A DNA stretch of 64,000 bases from Desulfospira sp963664655. Its GTDB lineage: Bacteria > Desulfobacterota > Desulfobacteria > Desulfobacterales > Desulfobacteraceae. The stretch is from positions 3,782,001 through 3,846,000 of the forward strand of contig OY761554.1 of assembly GCA_963664655.2 (NCBI GenBank), in the 5' to 3' direction. The translations under genes and the position numbers were made by a program. The notes under the pieces are model-generated. The model searched no databases. It saw only the letters and a list, made by a program, of their open reading frames with translations, and was not told where the DNA came from. Below are positions 24,304 through 33,837 of this stretch, piece by piece (position 1 is the stretch's first letter; the number at the start of each line of letters is the position of its first letter).

Positions 24304-25470
24304 CTACCTGGTTCTGGGGAATCTGGTGATCAGCACAAGGGGAACCAGGGGGATAAAGGCCGTATAAAACAAAACCGTTTCAATGCCGTAAATATCGGAA
24401 AGCTTTCCGATTAACGGGGAGGCCAGTCCCCCAAGGCCGTAGGCAAAACCCATCATCAGGCTTGAGATCATGGCCCGTGATTTCGGGGCCAGTTTCTGGG
24501 CCATCCCCACCCCTAAGGGCAGGGGCCCAAACACAAAAAATCCGCCCAGAAAAGCACCCGGATAAACCCAGGCACCGGGCAGGTAAAGAAAAAGCAGCAG
24601 GGTCGGGGTCATGAGCAGAAATAATACAAAGAAGACCGGTTTATATCCGATACGGTCTGCCGTATATCCGGCGGTCAGCCCGCTCACAGTGCCCGATGCC
24701 ACAAAAAGGGCCACAATCATGCCCACACACGTCAGCGAATACCCTTTCTGGACCAGGTATACCGGCATAAATGTCATGAACGCCTGGCCGGCAACAGCCC
24801 TGAGCACCATGACCATCCAGATCAGGATAATAATTTTGTAAACTTTGCCAAGAGAATCCTTCAGGGAACCGATAAAGCCTAAGGAGGCCATGCCCTCACT
24901 CACCGGTGCGGGCAGGTATCTAAGGCAGAACAGAAAACAGACAAGGCCCAGGCCCATGGTCCAGGGCATGGCATCCAGGCCGAATCTGGCCACATACCAG
25001 GTGATGAAGATGGGGCCGATGGAAAAGGCAAGGGTGCCGCCGGTGTTGAATATGGACAGGGCGGTGCCGGTCCGGTTGCCCGCATATAGAGGCACCATGC
25101 CTGTGGTGGACGGGTGGAACATGGATGATCCAAGGGAGCCCAACAGCAGCAGCAGTAACAAACTTGAAAAATGAACGGCAAGCCCGGTAAAGGGAATGGC
25201 AAAAAAGGCCAGGAACAGTCCGGACAGCACAAAAAACCTTCCTTCATGCCGGTCGGCCAGGTAGCCGACCACGGGCTGGACAATAAAGGACAAGAACCTG
25301 ACAAGGCCGGTGATCAGCCCGACCTGGGCAAGGGTCAGGTCCAGCCGGTCCACAAATGCGGGCAGCAGCGGTGTAAAAAAAGAGGAATAAAAATCACCGG
25401 TAAAGTGAACCAGGGTGAGAATGAAGATGACCCGGTACTGGACCTGGCTGGGGTCTGCTTTAGCGTTCAT
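24304..25470 (-). CDS. MFS transporter
   Basis: A 388-residue protein with about 12 membrane segments. It has the loop 2-3 signature region FIVQPVVGYLADRHEGRFF near residue 60 and a second-half equivalent GLTAGYTADRIGYKP near residue 265. The composition resembles the fosmidomycin-resistance/Fsr-like branch of drug and metabolite exporters, but this is a soft assignment. It starts 3 bases behind the UPF0210 gene and is the last gene of the leftward housekeeping run. Substrate unknown. Confidence 0.82.
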   Translation of the reverse strand: MNAKADPSQVQYRVIFILTLVHFTGDFYSSFFTPLLPAFVDRLDLTLAQVGLITGLVRFLSFIVQPVVGYLADRHEGRFFVLSGLFLAFFAIPFTGLAVHFSSLLLLLLLGSLGSSMFHPSTTGMVPLYAGNRTGTALSIFNTGGTLAFSIGPIFITWYVARFGLDAMPWTMGLGLVCFLFCLRYLPAPVSEGMASLGFIGSLKDSLGKVYKIIILIWMVMVLRAVAGQAFMTFMPVYLVQKGYSLTCVGMIVALFVASGTVSGLTAGYTADRIGYKPVFFVLFLLMTPTLLLFLYLPGAWVYPGAFLGGFFVFGPLPLGVGMAQKLAPKSRAMISSLMMGFAYGLGGLASPLIGKLSDIYGIETVLFYTAFIPLVPLVLITRFPRTR

Positions 25471-25473
25471 AAA

Positions 25474-26844
25474 TCAATTTTTCAGGCTGTGAATGGGAGC
25501 GGGGATCTGCCCGCCGTGGCGGACAAAGGAATCGGTCAGTTCGGGATGGGGGACGGCCATGATCCGGGCCTCGCCCAAAAGACCGCCAAAATGAATCCGG
25601 TCACCGGCTTTTTTACCGGGTACCGGGATGATCCGGGTGGCCGTGGTCTTGCCGTTGATCATGCCGATGGCCATTTCATCGGCAATGATGCCGGCCAGGC
25701 ATTCCACACTGATGTCCCCGGGGACCGGGACCATGTCAAGGCCGACGGAACAGACACAGGTCATGGCCTCAAGCTTTTCAATGGACAAAAAGCCCTTATG
25801 GGCGGCATTGGCAATGTTCAGGTCTTCGCTGACCGGAATAAAGGCCCCGCTTAATCCCCCCACATGGGAGCTGGCAAAGGCCCCGCCTTTTTTAACGGCA
25901 TCGTTGAGCATGGCCAGGGCTGCTGTCGAGCCGGGAACCCCGATCTGGGTTAAGCCCAAAGCCTGGAAGATTTCACCGATGCTGTCCCCCACCGTGGGCG
26001 TCGGGGCCAGGGACAAATCCACCACCCCGAAGTTGACCCCTAAGGTATCGGCCACTTCCCGGCCGATGAGTTCGCCCACCCGGGTGACCTTGCAGGCGGT
26101 CCGTTTGATGATCTCGGCAATTTCTCCCAGGGTATGGTCCCGGTTTTCAAGGTTTCTTTCAATGGCCCGCTTGACCACGCCGGGTCCGGACACCCCCACG
26201 TTGATAACCGCATCGGCCACGCCCACCCCCAGGTAGGCCCCGGCCATAAAGGGCATGTCCTGGGGAATGTTGGAAAATACACACAGCTTGGCACAGGCCA
26301 GGCCGTCATCTTCGGCGGTCAGTTCAGCGGCTTTTTTGATGGCCCGGGCCATTTCAAGCACGGCGTCCATGTTAATGCCGGCCCTTGTGGTGGCCACGTT
26401 GACCGAGGCACAGATCCGCTGGGTCTGGGCCAGGGCCTGGGGCAGGGCTTCAATCAGGGCTTTGTCCCCTTTGGCCATGCCCTTTTCCACCAGGGCGGAA
26501 AACCCGCCGATAAAGTCAATATTAACGGTTTTGGCAATGTCGTTGAGTTCAAGGGCGATTTCAATCATCTGGTCCGGGGAAAAGGCTGCCCCTACCAGGG
26601 CCACCGGGCTGATGGAGATCCGTTTATTGACCACCGTTATCCCGTATTTTTCCCCGACGGCATCACAGACCGGCACCAGCCGGGAAGACAGGCCCAGGAT
26701 TTTTTTGCGGATATTTTGTTTGAAAATTTGGATATCGTGGCTGATGCAGTCAAACAGGTTGATCCCTAAAGTGACCGCCCGCACATCTAATTTTTCGTTT
26801 TTGACCATCTCAATGGTGGAGATGATTTCCTGATCGTTATACAT
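25474..26844 (-). CDS. UPF0210 (DUF711) family protein
   Basis: The 456-residue protein belongs to the conserved UPF0210 family related in fold to pyruvate formate-lyase-like proteins. Characteristic stretches are IEMVKNEKLDVRAVTLGINL at the N-terminus, NVATTRAGINMDAVLEMARA near residue 150, NIGVSGPG-like INVGVSGPGVV near residue 218 and SFAPTPTVGDSI-like APTPTVGDSIGEI near residue 285. The family usually sits next to an ACT-domain protein, exactly as here, 8 bases behind it. The biochemical function is unknown. AGGACC precedes the ATG. Confidence 0.9.
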   Translation of the reverse strand: MYNDQEIISTIEMVKNEKLDVRAVTLGINLFDCISHDIQIFKQNIRKKILGLSSRLVPVCDAVGEKYGITVVNKRISISPVALVGAAFSPDQMIEIALELNDIAKTVNIDFIGGFSALVEKGMAKGDKALIEALPQALAQTQRICASVNVATTRAGINMDAVLEMARAIKKAAELTAEDDGLACAKLCVFSNIPQDMPFMAGAYLGVGVADAVINVGVSGPGVVKRAIERNLENRDHTLGEIAEIIKRTACKVTRVGELIGREVADTLGVNFGVVDLSLAPTPTVGDSIGEIFQALGLTQIGVPGSTAALAMLNDAVKKGGAFASSHVGGLSGAFIPVSEDLNIANAAHKGFLSIEKLEAMTCVCSVGLDMVPVPGDISVECLAGIIADEMAIGMINGKTTATRIIPVPGKKAGDRIHFGGLLGEARIMAVPHPELTDSFVRHGGQIPAPIHSLKN

Positions 26845-26852
26845 GATGGGTC

Positions 26853-27407
26853 CTATATTTTGTTAATGGCGTCAAAGATGTTCCGGTGCTGGATCCGGAT
26901 ATCCAGGTTAAGGTCTGAAGCCTTGGCCTTTAAGGCCTCAAACATGCCGGCCGCATCCACATCCGGGGTAATCAGAACCTGGTAAGACATCACGTTGCTG
27001 TTGGGGTCCATGCCCCCCTTGAATACGGCCTTTAAATTGACAATATTGGCGCCGAACCCGGCTATGATCTTTGAAAAACCGGCCACCAGGCCTTTTTGGT
27101 CCGGCCCGATGGTGGTGATTAAAAAGATCTCGCCGGCCGTATCCCCGCGGTTTTCGGGTTCGGTGTCCAGGTCATTGACATAGACGGCCAGACCGGAATT
27201 CCCGTTTTTTTCACGGATCAGCCCGGCGAGCTTTTCGGCATTGGTTCCGGCCGGGGGCTCCACAATAAAAAATCCGGCAAACTGGCGTTGCAGAATCATC
27301 TGGTTGACGTTTTCAAGGTTGCAGTCCAGCTCAAAGAGCAGGTTGCTGATATGGGAAATTATCCCGGGCCGGTCTTTGCCAAGAACGGTGATCATCAGTT
27401 TGTTCAT
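26853..27407 (-). CDS. Double ACT-domain protein
   Basis: The 184-residue protein contains two ACT domains. The first begins LMITVLGKDRPGIISHISNL (residues about 4-80) and the second begins FLITTIGPDQKGLVAGFSKI (about 95-175). Both have the D-(R/Q)-x-G-(I/L) turn that binds small ligands. The single-ACT version of this family (UPF0237) is the standard neighbour of UPF0210, while the two-domain form resembles GcvR. A regulatory, amino-acid-sensing role for the downstream UPF0210 protein is inferred from the conserved pairing. GAGGA lies before the ATG. Confidence 0.88.
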   Translation of the reverse strand: MNKLMITVLGKDRPGIISHISNLLFELDCNLENVNQMILQRQFAGFFIVEPPAGTNAEKLAGLIREKNGNSGLAVYVNDLDTEPENRGDTAGEIFLITTIGPDQKGLVAGFSKIIAGFGANIVNLKAVFKGGMDPNSNVMSYQVLITPDVDAAGMFEALKAKASDLNLDIRIQHRNIFDAINKI

Positions 27408-27487
27408 GGGTGTCCTCTTTTTATGGCTTTTAGCTGTTCGCTTTTAGCCGCTCTAAAACGATTCTATCCGCTAACGGCAAATAGCTT

Positions 27488-27507
27488 ACAGCTAACGGCT
27501 AACAGCT
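27488..27507. repeat. 20-bp repeat, copy 2, overlapping the end of rpe
   Basis: ACAGCTAACGGCTAACAGCT differs at one base from 24279-24298. On the minus strand it encodes the last residues and the stop codon of rpe (EAVSR then TAG), so the repeat has replaced or supplied the gene's 3' end. Confidence 0.6.
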
Positions 27508-28148
27508 TCTTTCAAGTCCGAAATGGTCTGCCGGTAATCCGGGGTGTTGAAAATGGCGGAACCGGCCACAAAACAGGATGCCCCGGCCCTGGCCACCCGG
27601 GAAATGGTTGCCGGGTTGACCCCGCCGTCCACCTGGATCAGGGCATTGGGGTTGGTTTGTTTGAGCATTTCAGACAATGTTTTAATTTTGGTGATACTGG
27701 ATTCTATAAATTTTTGCCCCCCAAACCCGGGGTTCACGCTCATGACCAGGACAAAATCCAGGTCTTCTAGGACATATTCAATGGCGGACAACGGGGTGGC
27801 CGGGTTTAAGGCCACGCCGGCTTTAACGCCAAGGCTTTTGATCAGCTGGAGGCTTCTGTGAAGGTGGGGACAGGCTTCGGCATGGACGGAAATATAGTCT
27901 GCCCCGGCCTTGGCAAATTCCGGGACCATCAGGTCCGGGTGTTCAATCATGAGATGGACGTCCAGCACAAGGCCGGACACCCGTTTGCAGGCCTCAACAA
28001 TAATGGGCCCATAGGTGATGTTGGGGACAAAGGCGCCGTCCATCACGTCAATGTGGACCCAGTCGGCACCGGCGGTTTCAATGGCTTCAAGTTCCTGTCC
28101 CAGGATGGTGAAGTCCGCCGAAAGAATAGAGGGGGCAATCAATCCCAT
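27492..28148 (-). CDS. rpe: Ribulose-phosphate 3-epimerase
   Basis: The 218-residue TIM-barrel enzyme interconverts D-ribulose 5-phosphate and D-xylulose 5-phosphate in the pentose phosphate pathway. Signatures are APSILSADF at the N-terminus, HIDVMDGAFVPNIT near residue 35 (metal-binding His and Asp), DVHLMIEHP near residue 65, VMSVNPGFGGQKFI near residue 138 and QVDGGV near residue 173 (catalytic Asp). The start at 28148 has AGGAGA in front; an upstream in-frame start was rejected. It overlaps the end of the PASTA gene by 10 bases, so the two are translationally linked. Confidence 0.96.
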   Translation of the reverse strand: MGLIAPSILSADFTILGQELEAIETAGADWVHIDVMDGAFVPNITYGPIIVEACKRVSGLVLDVHLMIEHPDLMVPEFAKAGADYISVHAEACPHLHRSLQLIKSLGVKAGVALNPATPLSAIEYVLEDLDFVLVMSVNPGFGGQKFIESSITKIKTLSEMLKQTNPNALIQVDGGVNPATISRVARAGASCFVAGSAIFNTPDYRQTISDLKEAVSR

Positions 28149-29164
28149 TGGGTTTCTCCTGTATCTGAAAACCATCCCCGGCCCCAGGGCAGGCAACAGG
28201 CTTGGGTTACCTGGTGCCAGGGATCAACGCGGGTGGTTTTAACCAGTTGGTTATCAACAAAAATCCGTATATTAGTGTGTATTCCTTCAGGAATCAATAG
28301 GGTGATATCTTTTCCCGCTTGAATATACTCATCATAAAGGCAAAGGTCCATGCCCATCATGTCCATTTCAACCTTTACATGTTTTTTTAAAAACCCAAAT
28401 CCAAGGCTGTGGGTGACCCGGATGACGCCGTGACGGTCAGCGTTCTCCGGGCGGGGGGCACTGACCTTGATATAGACGGTCTGGCCTGGAAAAACAGGGT
28501 ATCCGTAAGCGGGGTCGTGGGACAGAACCAGCCCGGGTGCCGTGTCTGAAACGGTTTCTATGCTTATGGCGCTTTTGATGTTCAAGCCGGCCAGAAAGCT
28601 TTGGGCCCTGTCCCTTTCCATGTTTTGAAGATCCGGCATGATCCGGGCTTCTGCGCCTGGGCCTTTTCCCACCAGAAGACTGCACGCCCCGAGTTTGGAC
28701 AGGTTGGAAAAAGGGGGCGGATCCTGGGATATGATGTGGTCTCTTGCCGTTTCCCGGGCATGGACATAGCTGATGGTCCCGGGAATAAACCCTGCTTTTT
28801 CAAGGCAAAGGCGGGCCTGGTCCAGGGGCATCTGCCGCAAATCGGGCACCAGGGCCTTTTCGCTGCCCTTTGAAATATAGATGACCACATCCCGCCCCTT
28901 TTTGATCAGGGTGCCCGGGGCCGGGTCCTGAAAGGTAATGCCGTATTCGGGAATGTCCCTGTCATACCGGCTGCCCATGAGTTTGGCATTTAAGCCAAGA
29001 CGGGTCAGGGTTTCCAGCACATAGATGATATTTTTGCCGGTCAGCTCAGGCAGGACCACTTCTTCGGCGCTCTGGGTATACAGGGTGATAAAGGCGTATC
29101 CCCCGATACCGGCCAGGCTGCACGCCAGGACAAAAACGGTAAAAAATTTAATGGCAGCGTTCAT
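28139..29164 (-). CDS. Membrane-anchored PASTA-domain protein
   Basis: The 341-residue protein has an N-terminal membrane segment (about residues 7-29) and three PASTA repeats at about 38-101 (VVLPELTGKN), 102-170 (LVPDLRQMPLDQA) and 172-240 (IMPDLQNMERDRA). A C-terminal region of about 90 residues of unknown fold follows. PASTA domains bind peptidoglycan fragments. There is no kinase or transpeptidase domain, so it is a free-standing PASTA protein of the kind often found between rsmB and rpe in deltaproteobacteria. It lies 11 bases behind rsmB. A sensing or septum-related role is only inferred. Confidence 0.85.
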   Translation of the reverse strand: MNAAIKFFTVFVLACSLAGIGGYAFITLYTQSAEEVVLPELTGKNIIYVLETLTRLGLNAKLMGSRYDRDIPEYGITFQDPAPGTLIKKGRDVVIYISKGSEKALVPDLRQMPLDQARLCLEKAGFIPGTISYVHARETARDHIISQDPPPFSNLSKLGACSLLVGKGPGAEARIMPDLQNMERDRAQSFLAGLNIKSAISIETVSDTAPGLVLSHDPAYGYPVFPGQTVYIKVSAPRPENADRHGVIRVTHSLGFGFLKKHVKVEMDMMGMDLCLYDEYIQAGKDITLLIPEGIHTNIRIFVDNQLVKTTRVDPWHQVTQACCLPWGRGWFSDTGETQWD

Positions 29165-29175
29165 TGCTCAAATTT

Positions 29176-30549
29176 TTACGAAGCAGGTGATCCGTCTTTG
29201 GGACTGCGGCGCAGACGGGCGGCAAAAAAGCCGTCCATGTGAAGCCTGTCCGGGTATGTTGTGAAGACCCCCTGGGAGTTCAGGATACCGGGCAGTTCAA
29301 CAGACAGATCAAGATTTTTGTCCAGGGTATAATCTTTTCGCTTTTTTAAAAAGGATTTAATGACATCAATGGTTTCTTCGGGCTCACAGGAGCAGACCGC
29401 ATATACCATCCGGCCGCCGGGTTTGACCAGGCCGGCCGCGGCATTGAGCAGTTTCCTCTGCCGGGCGGCCATGCGCTGAAGATCTTTAAAGGTCCGTTTC
29501 CATTTGGTGTCGGGGTTTCGCCGCAGAACCCCAAGCCCGCTGCACGGGGCATCGAGCAGTACGGCATCAAAAAAGCCGTCAAAATCCCTGACACTGGTTT
29601 TGAGCAGGTCCCCGCAGCAGACCGTGGTGTTGCTGATATGAAGCCGCCGGGCCTCTTCTTGAAGGGCCTCTAATTTGGCCTTTCCAATGTCCATGGCCGT
29701 TACAGTCCCCTGGTTGTCCATCAGGGAGGCCATATGAAGGGTCTTTCCCCCGACCCCGGCACAGGCATCCAGGATGGTTTCCCCCGGCCGGGGGTCCAGA
29801 ATCCGTGAAACCAGCTGGGCTGCCTCATCCTGAACCTGGAAAAACCCGTCGACAAACCCGGGTAAAAGCGCCACCCGGGAGCCCGGGCCGGACAGGGTGA
29901 TGCCGTCCGGGCTGGTTGGGGTCAGCTCAACGGTGTGGCCGGCCTGTTCCAGGATCTTGGAAAGGGTTTCCCTTGAAGTGGTCAGGGGGTTCACCCTCAG
30001 GGTCAGGGGGGGGATCTGGTTGACCGATTCGCAGATGGCACGGGTTTTGTCAAGGCCGTACAGCGCGGCCCATTTTTTGAGCAGCCAGGAAGGAAACGAC
30101 AGGGCCGTTGCCATGTGGGCCACAGAGCCCTTTTTATGGGGCAGTTCAATGGCGGCCCGGTTTCGTGCCGCATTTCTTAATACCGCATTGATAAATCCCG
30201 AGGCCTTTTTTAACCCGATGGTTTTGGACAGGTCAATGGCCTTGTCAATGGCGGCGTAATCGGGCACCCGGTCCATGAACATCACCTGAAACAGGGCCAT
30301 GCGCAGCAGATGCACCACTGTGGGGTCCAGCTTTTCAAAGGCGGTCTTTGAAAAAGATCTGATCACATGGTCCAGATAGGCCCGGTTGCGAAGCACCCCG
30401 AACACAATGGCATAGCACAGCCGTTTGTCCCGGTCTGAAAGTTCGTTCAGGCGGGGGTCGGCATGGTCTAAGGTCTGGTCAAGGGTGGTTTTCGGATCAG
30501 CTGAGGCGTCAAGAATGTCCAGGGCCATATGGCGGGGATCTAAGGTCAT
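29176..30549 (-). CDS. rsmB: 16S rRNA m5C967 methyltransferase RsmB
   Basis: The 457-residue enzyme has an N-terminal NusB-like RNA-binding domain (about residues 1-140) and a C-terminal Rossmann methyltransferase. Motif I is DACAGVGGKTLHMA near residue 262. DAPCSGLGVLRRNPD near residue 330 and VCSCEPEE near residue 385 hold the two cysteines used in 5-methylcytosine formation. It methylates C967 of 16S rRNA. Its start overlaps the fmt stop by 4 bases, the classical def-fmt-rsmB order. Confidence 0.95.
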   Translation of the reverse strand: MTLDPRHMALDILDASADPKTTLDQTLDHADPRLNELSDRDKRLCYAIVFGVLRNRAYLDHVIRSFSKTAFEKLDPTVVHLLRMALFQVMFMDRVPDYAAIDKAIDLSKTIGLKKASGFINAVLRNAARNRAAIELPHKKGSVAHMATALSFPSWLLKKWAALYGLDKTRAICESVNQIPPLTLRVNPLTTSRETLSKILEQAGHTVELTPTSPDGITLSGPGSRVALLPGFVDGFFQVQDEAAQLVSRILDPRPGETILDACAGVGGKTLHMASLMDNQGTVTAMDIGKAKLEALQEEARRLHISNTTVCCGDLLKTSVRDFDGFFDAVLLDAPCSGLGVLRRNPDTKWKRTFKDLQRMAARQRKLLNAAAGLVKPGGRMVYAVCSCEPEETIDVIKSFLKKRKDYTLDKNLDLSVELPGILNSQGVFTTYPDRLHMDGFFAARLRRSPKDGSPAS

Positions 30550-31490
30550 TTCGCAGAAAACCGGGCCGGCAGGTCAATGGCGTGCCCCCGTAAAAACGCA
30601 TCAGCGTTCAGGCGCTTTCCCGAGGACCCCATCAGTTCCCGGATAATCACGGCCCCGCTGCCGGTCCCTGTAAAAATGCCCTCATCGGTTATTTTGAAAA
30701 TTTCGCCAGGCCGGGCGGCCTGGTCCACGGGGCACACTTTGAAGATCTTGAGCCGCTGGCCGTTAAGAAAGGTAAAGGCCCCGGGCCAGGGGGTCATGGC
30801 ATTCACATGAGCCTGGATGTTCAGGGCTGGGGCTTCCCAGTTGATCAGGCCGTCGGATTTTTTGAGCATGTGGACATAGGTGGCCTTGGCATGATCCTGG
30901 GGAACCGGTGTGACCTTATCCTCAAGGACCTGGTCAATGGTGTCACAGATCAGGCCGGCCCCCATGTCCGCAAGCCGGTCGTGAAGGTCCTGGGCCGTGT
31001 CTTTTGGGTCCACCGGTGTGGTGTGGGACAGCAGGATATCCCCGGCATCCATGGCCTTTGCCATGACCATGGTGGTCACCCCGGTGAGTTTATCCCTGTT
31101 TAAAATGGCGGCCTGAATGGGGGCTGCCCCCCGGTATAAGGGCAGCAAAGAGGCATGGATATTAATGGGGTAAACCTTTGGGATATCCAGAATCTCCCGG
31201 GACAGCATCTGGCCGTAAGCCGCCACCGCAAAAAAGTCCGGGTCAAGGCCTGACAGCCGCTCATAGCTTTGGGGGGTATTAATATCTTCGGGCTGAAAAA
31301 TCTCAATGCCCAAGTCAAGGCCGGCTGCCTTGACCGGGGAAAAGGCCAGTTTTTTTCCCCGTCCCCTGGGCCGGTCGGGCTGGGTCACCACCAGGCTGAC
31401 CTGAAAGTCCGGCCTCTGGGCTAAGGCCTTTAAGGCCGGGACGCTGAAGTCAGGGGTTCCCATGTAGATGATATTGGGTTTTTCGGGCAA
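30546..31490 (-). CDS. fmt: Methionyl-tRNA formyltransferase
   Basis: The 314-residue enzyme formylates initiator Met-tRNA with 10-formyl-THF. It shows IIYMGTPDFSVPAL at the N-terminus, PRGRGKKL near residue 44, the catalytic INIHASLLPLYRGAAPIQ near residue 110 and the DAGDI segment near residue 148. A C-terminal tRNA-binding domain starts near residue 210. The start is a TTG at 31490 preceded by GAGGAG at good distance. The gene lies 2 bases behind def and overlaps rsmB by 4 bases. Confidence 0.96.
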   Translation of the reverse strand: MPEKPNIIYMGTPDFSVPALKALAQRPDFQVSLVVTQPDRPRGRGKKLAFSPVKAAGLDLGIEIFQPEDINTPQSYERLSGLDPDFFAVAAYGQMLSREILDIPKVYPINIHASLLPLYRGAAPIQAAILNRDKLTGVTTMVMAKAMDAGDILLSHTTPVDPKDTAQDLHDRLADMGAGLICDTIDQVLEDKVTPVPQDHAKATYVHMLKKSDGLINWEAPALNIQAHVNAMTPWPGAFTFLNGQRLKIFKVCPVDQAARPGEIFKITDEGIFTGTGSGAVIIRELMGSSGKRLNADAFLRGHAIDLPARFSAK

Positions 31491-31492
31491 GT

Positions 31493-32020
31493 CTACTCCT
31501 CGGTTTTCAATTTTTTCATGACTTTTTTCCGGTACATGGCCCGTTTCAGGGAAGAAATCCGGTCAATGAACAGGATTCCGTTCAGGTGGTCAATTTCATG
31601 CTGCATGATCACGGCTTCAAGGTCAACGGCTTCAAACTCCAGTTCTTTTCCGTCTATGCCCATGGCCCGGACCGTCACTTTTTCGGCCCGTTTCACGTCG
31701 GCCCGGTAATCGGGCACACTCAGACAGCCTTCATTTTCCGAGATAAAACTGCCTGAAGACGCTATGATTTCAGGGTTGATCAGGGCGGTGAAGGTTTTGG
31801 CTGAATTATCAGCCTCCGGGTCGCCGGCCAGGGGGTTGTAAACAATCAGGCGCCTGTTGACCCCGACCTGGGGGGCGGCAAGCCCGACACCGGCATCATG
31901 GTACATGGTTTCTCCCATGTTCCGGATCAGCTCTTTTAAATCTTCATCTATGGTTTCTATTTCTTCGGAAGGTCTTGAAAGCGACTTTTCCGGATAGGTT
32001 ACAATATCAAGAACGGCCAT
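31493..32020 (-). CDS. def: Peptide deformylase
   Basis: The 175-residue metalloenzyme removes the formyl group from nascent proteins. All three signature motifs are present: GVGLAAPQVG near residue 45, EGCLSVP near residue 97 (metal Cys) and QHEIDHLNG near residue 140 (two metal His and the catalytic Glu). It overlaps the end of ribF by 14 bases and is followed by fmt. Confidence 0.97.
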   Translation of the reverse strand: MAVLDIVTYPEKSLSRPSEEIETIDEDLKELIRNMGETMYHDAGVGLAAPQVGVNRRLIVYNPLAGDPEADNSAKTFTALINPEIIASSGSFISENEGCLSVPDYRADVKRAEKVTVRAMGIDGKELEFEAVDLEAVIMQHEIDHLNGILFIDRISSLKRAMYRKKVMKKLKTEE

Positions 32021-32951
32021 TTTTCTTTAAAATTTCCTTTGCTGTCTCAATATCCTGTCTGATCTGACCGGCAAGCTCCTGGATATTGGAGAATTTTTTT
32101 TCATCCCGTAACCGTGCCACCATGTTGATCCGGATCCTTGATCCGTAAATATCATGGTCAAAATCAAGGATATGAACCTCAATGGTAAACATGTGGTCGC
32201 CAAAGGTCGGGGAAAACCCGATATTGGCAACCCCGGGAAAGTTTCCTTTAATGGTTTCAACCGTGACGGCGTAAACCCCGAGCTTGGGGCACAGTTCATC
32301 ATGAAGTTTAATATTGGCCGTGGGAAAGCCCAGCTGGCTGCCCCCTCTTTTCCGGCCCTTGATGACCTTGCCCCGGATCTGGTAATACCGGCCCAGGTAT
32401 TTGACCGCCTGTTGCACATGCCCGTCCATGACCAGTTCCCGGATCCGGGTGCTTGAAATGCGCTCTGTCCCGCCATTGGCGTCGTTGATCCAGGAGGAAA
32501 TGATGGCTTCAAAGCCTAAGCTTTTGCCCATATCCTGAAGCAGGCCCACATTGCCCGTGCGTCCCTTTCCAAAAGAATAATCCGGTCCGATGATAATGGC
32601 CTTCATCCCGATTTTTTCAATAAGAATGTCCGTTACAAAATTCCGGGCCGGGATGGCGGCAAATTCTTTGGTAAAGGGGATGCAGATCAATACGTCAATG
32701 CCGGTCTGCTCAATGAGTTCAAATTTCTGGTCATGCCGGGTAATCAGCGGCGGGCTGGCCAGCCCCAGGGCCCGGAGCGGATGGGGCTCAAAGGTTATGG
32801 CAACCGAAGTGCCGCCGATCTCATCCGCTTTTTCAATCACCTGGTGCATCAGGGCCTGATGCCCTTTGTGGACCCCGTCAAAGTTCCCTATAGTGACAAC
32901 AGCCCGGTTGAACGGGCTGCTGATTTGGTCAATATTTTCAAATAACTCCAT
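32007..32951 (-). CDS. ribF: Bifunctional riboflavin kinase/FMN adenylyltransferase
   Basis: The 314-residue protein joins an N-terminal nucleotidyltransferase domain (TIGNFDGVHKGHQAL near residue 20, ISSTRIRELV near residue 158) to a C-terminal riboflavin kinase domain (GFPTANI near residue 205). It makes FMN and FAD from riboflavin. The ATG at 32951 is preceded by AGGA; a longer frame to 32996 has no support. It is the first gene of the leftward housekeeping operon. No FMN riboswitch is recognisable in the short leader. Confidence 0.95.
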   Translation of the reverse strand: MELFENIDQISSPFNRAVVTIGNFDGVHKGHQALMHQVIEKADEIGGTSVAITFEPHPLRALGLASPPLITRHDQKFELIEQTGIDVLICIPFTKEFAAIPARNFVTDILIEKIGMKAIIIGPDYSFGKGRTGNVGLLQDMGKSLGFEAIISSWINDANGGTERISSTRIRELVMDGHVQQAVKYLGRYYQIRGKVIKGRKRGGSQLGFPTANIKLHDELCPKLGVYAVTVETIKGNFPGVANIGFSPTFGDHMFTIEVHILDFDHDIYGSRIRINMVARLRDEKKFSNIQELAGQIRQDIETAKEILKKNGRS

Positions 32952-33072
32952 AGTTCCTGATTCTTTGGAAAACTTGCTGCGGGCGGCCGTAAACATTCGG
33001 GTTTAAGGCACGCCCGCATCATATATCCCAATTTTTTTCCGGCCGTCACCGGAAGGTTTACATAAAATATAG

Positions 33073-33101
33073 TTGACAAAGCAAACAAACAAATATATAT
33101 A
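33073..33101 (+). promoter_or_regulatory. Sigma70-type promoter of tRNA-Leu
   Basis: A perfect TTGACA (33073-33078) is followed after 17 bases by TATATA (33096-33101). Transcription would begin near 33108, about 50 bases before the tRNA. It is the best promoter match that I saw in the window. Confidence 0.85.
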
Positions 33102-33158
33102 GCCTAACCATCGTTTTTAAGCAATCTTTAATTGGCGCTTGAAAGCGAGCCCTTAAGT

Positions 33159-33347
<189 letters not shown>

Positions 33348-33374
<27 letters not shown>

Positions 33375-33542
33375 CTCACCCAAAATCCGTATTCATATTA
33401 TTTCAGGATGAGGGTTCCTCTCTCACTTCAAGCTATGTTGCAGAAGAAAAAAATGGAATGTTCCCTGAAAACCGGGAATCCTTCTAATTCAAAAATGAAG
33501 GTCAGGTTCAGTTATTATTTAATGGCCCGTTTTTTCGTTTAA
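33348..33542 (+). pseudogene. Truncated tyrosine recombinase (integrase N-terminus)
   Basis: The 64-residue frame contains SPSYLTQNPYSYYFRMRVP, a hydrophobic LQAMLQKKK segment and CSLKTGNPSNSK. This is the pattern of the N-terminal arm-binding domain of phage-type integrases (Y-L-x-x-x-x-x-x-Y-Y-F-R-x-R-(V/I)-P, then R/C-S-L-x-T). After about 50 residues the resemblance stops and a stop codon follows; no core-binding or catalytic R-H-R-Y domain exists nearby. GGAGG precedes the ATG. It lies 102 bases behind tRNA-Leu, where an integrase gene is expected. I infer the family from the pattern, not from a search. Confidence 0.7.
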
Positions 33543-33837
33543 AAAGGGTCGATTATGGCCAAAAACCGGCGTCATTTATAGTGTGTTTTTCATGATTCCA
33601 AATAGTTGGTGCGGGCCCGACCCCGAAACGAACAACGACCCCAAAACGCATGATGCAGATTTTGTGACCCTGAGTGAGGCCCCAGGCCGCGGAGGCCAAG
33701 AGAAAATAAATTTTCTTTTTTTTAAAGCCAGAAGGCTGTACAGCGGCGTACGCCGAGAACCGTTTTGGGTTCTGGATAGGTTTTTAGTTTGGAGATAAGA
33801 AGATGGACACTTGGGAAGTTTCGGGTTACACTTAGCT

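Noticed and set aside
25171..26769. Several long plus-strand frames opposite the MFS, UPF0210 and ACT genes
   Set aside because: Glycine- and glutamine-rich antisense frames without domain patterns, opposite clearly recognisable proteins.
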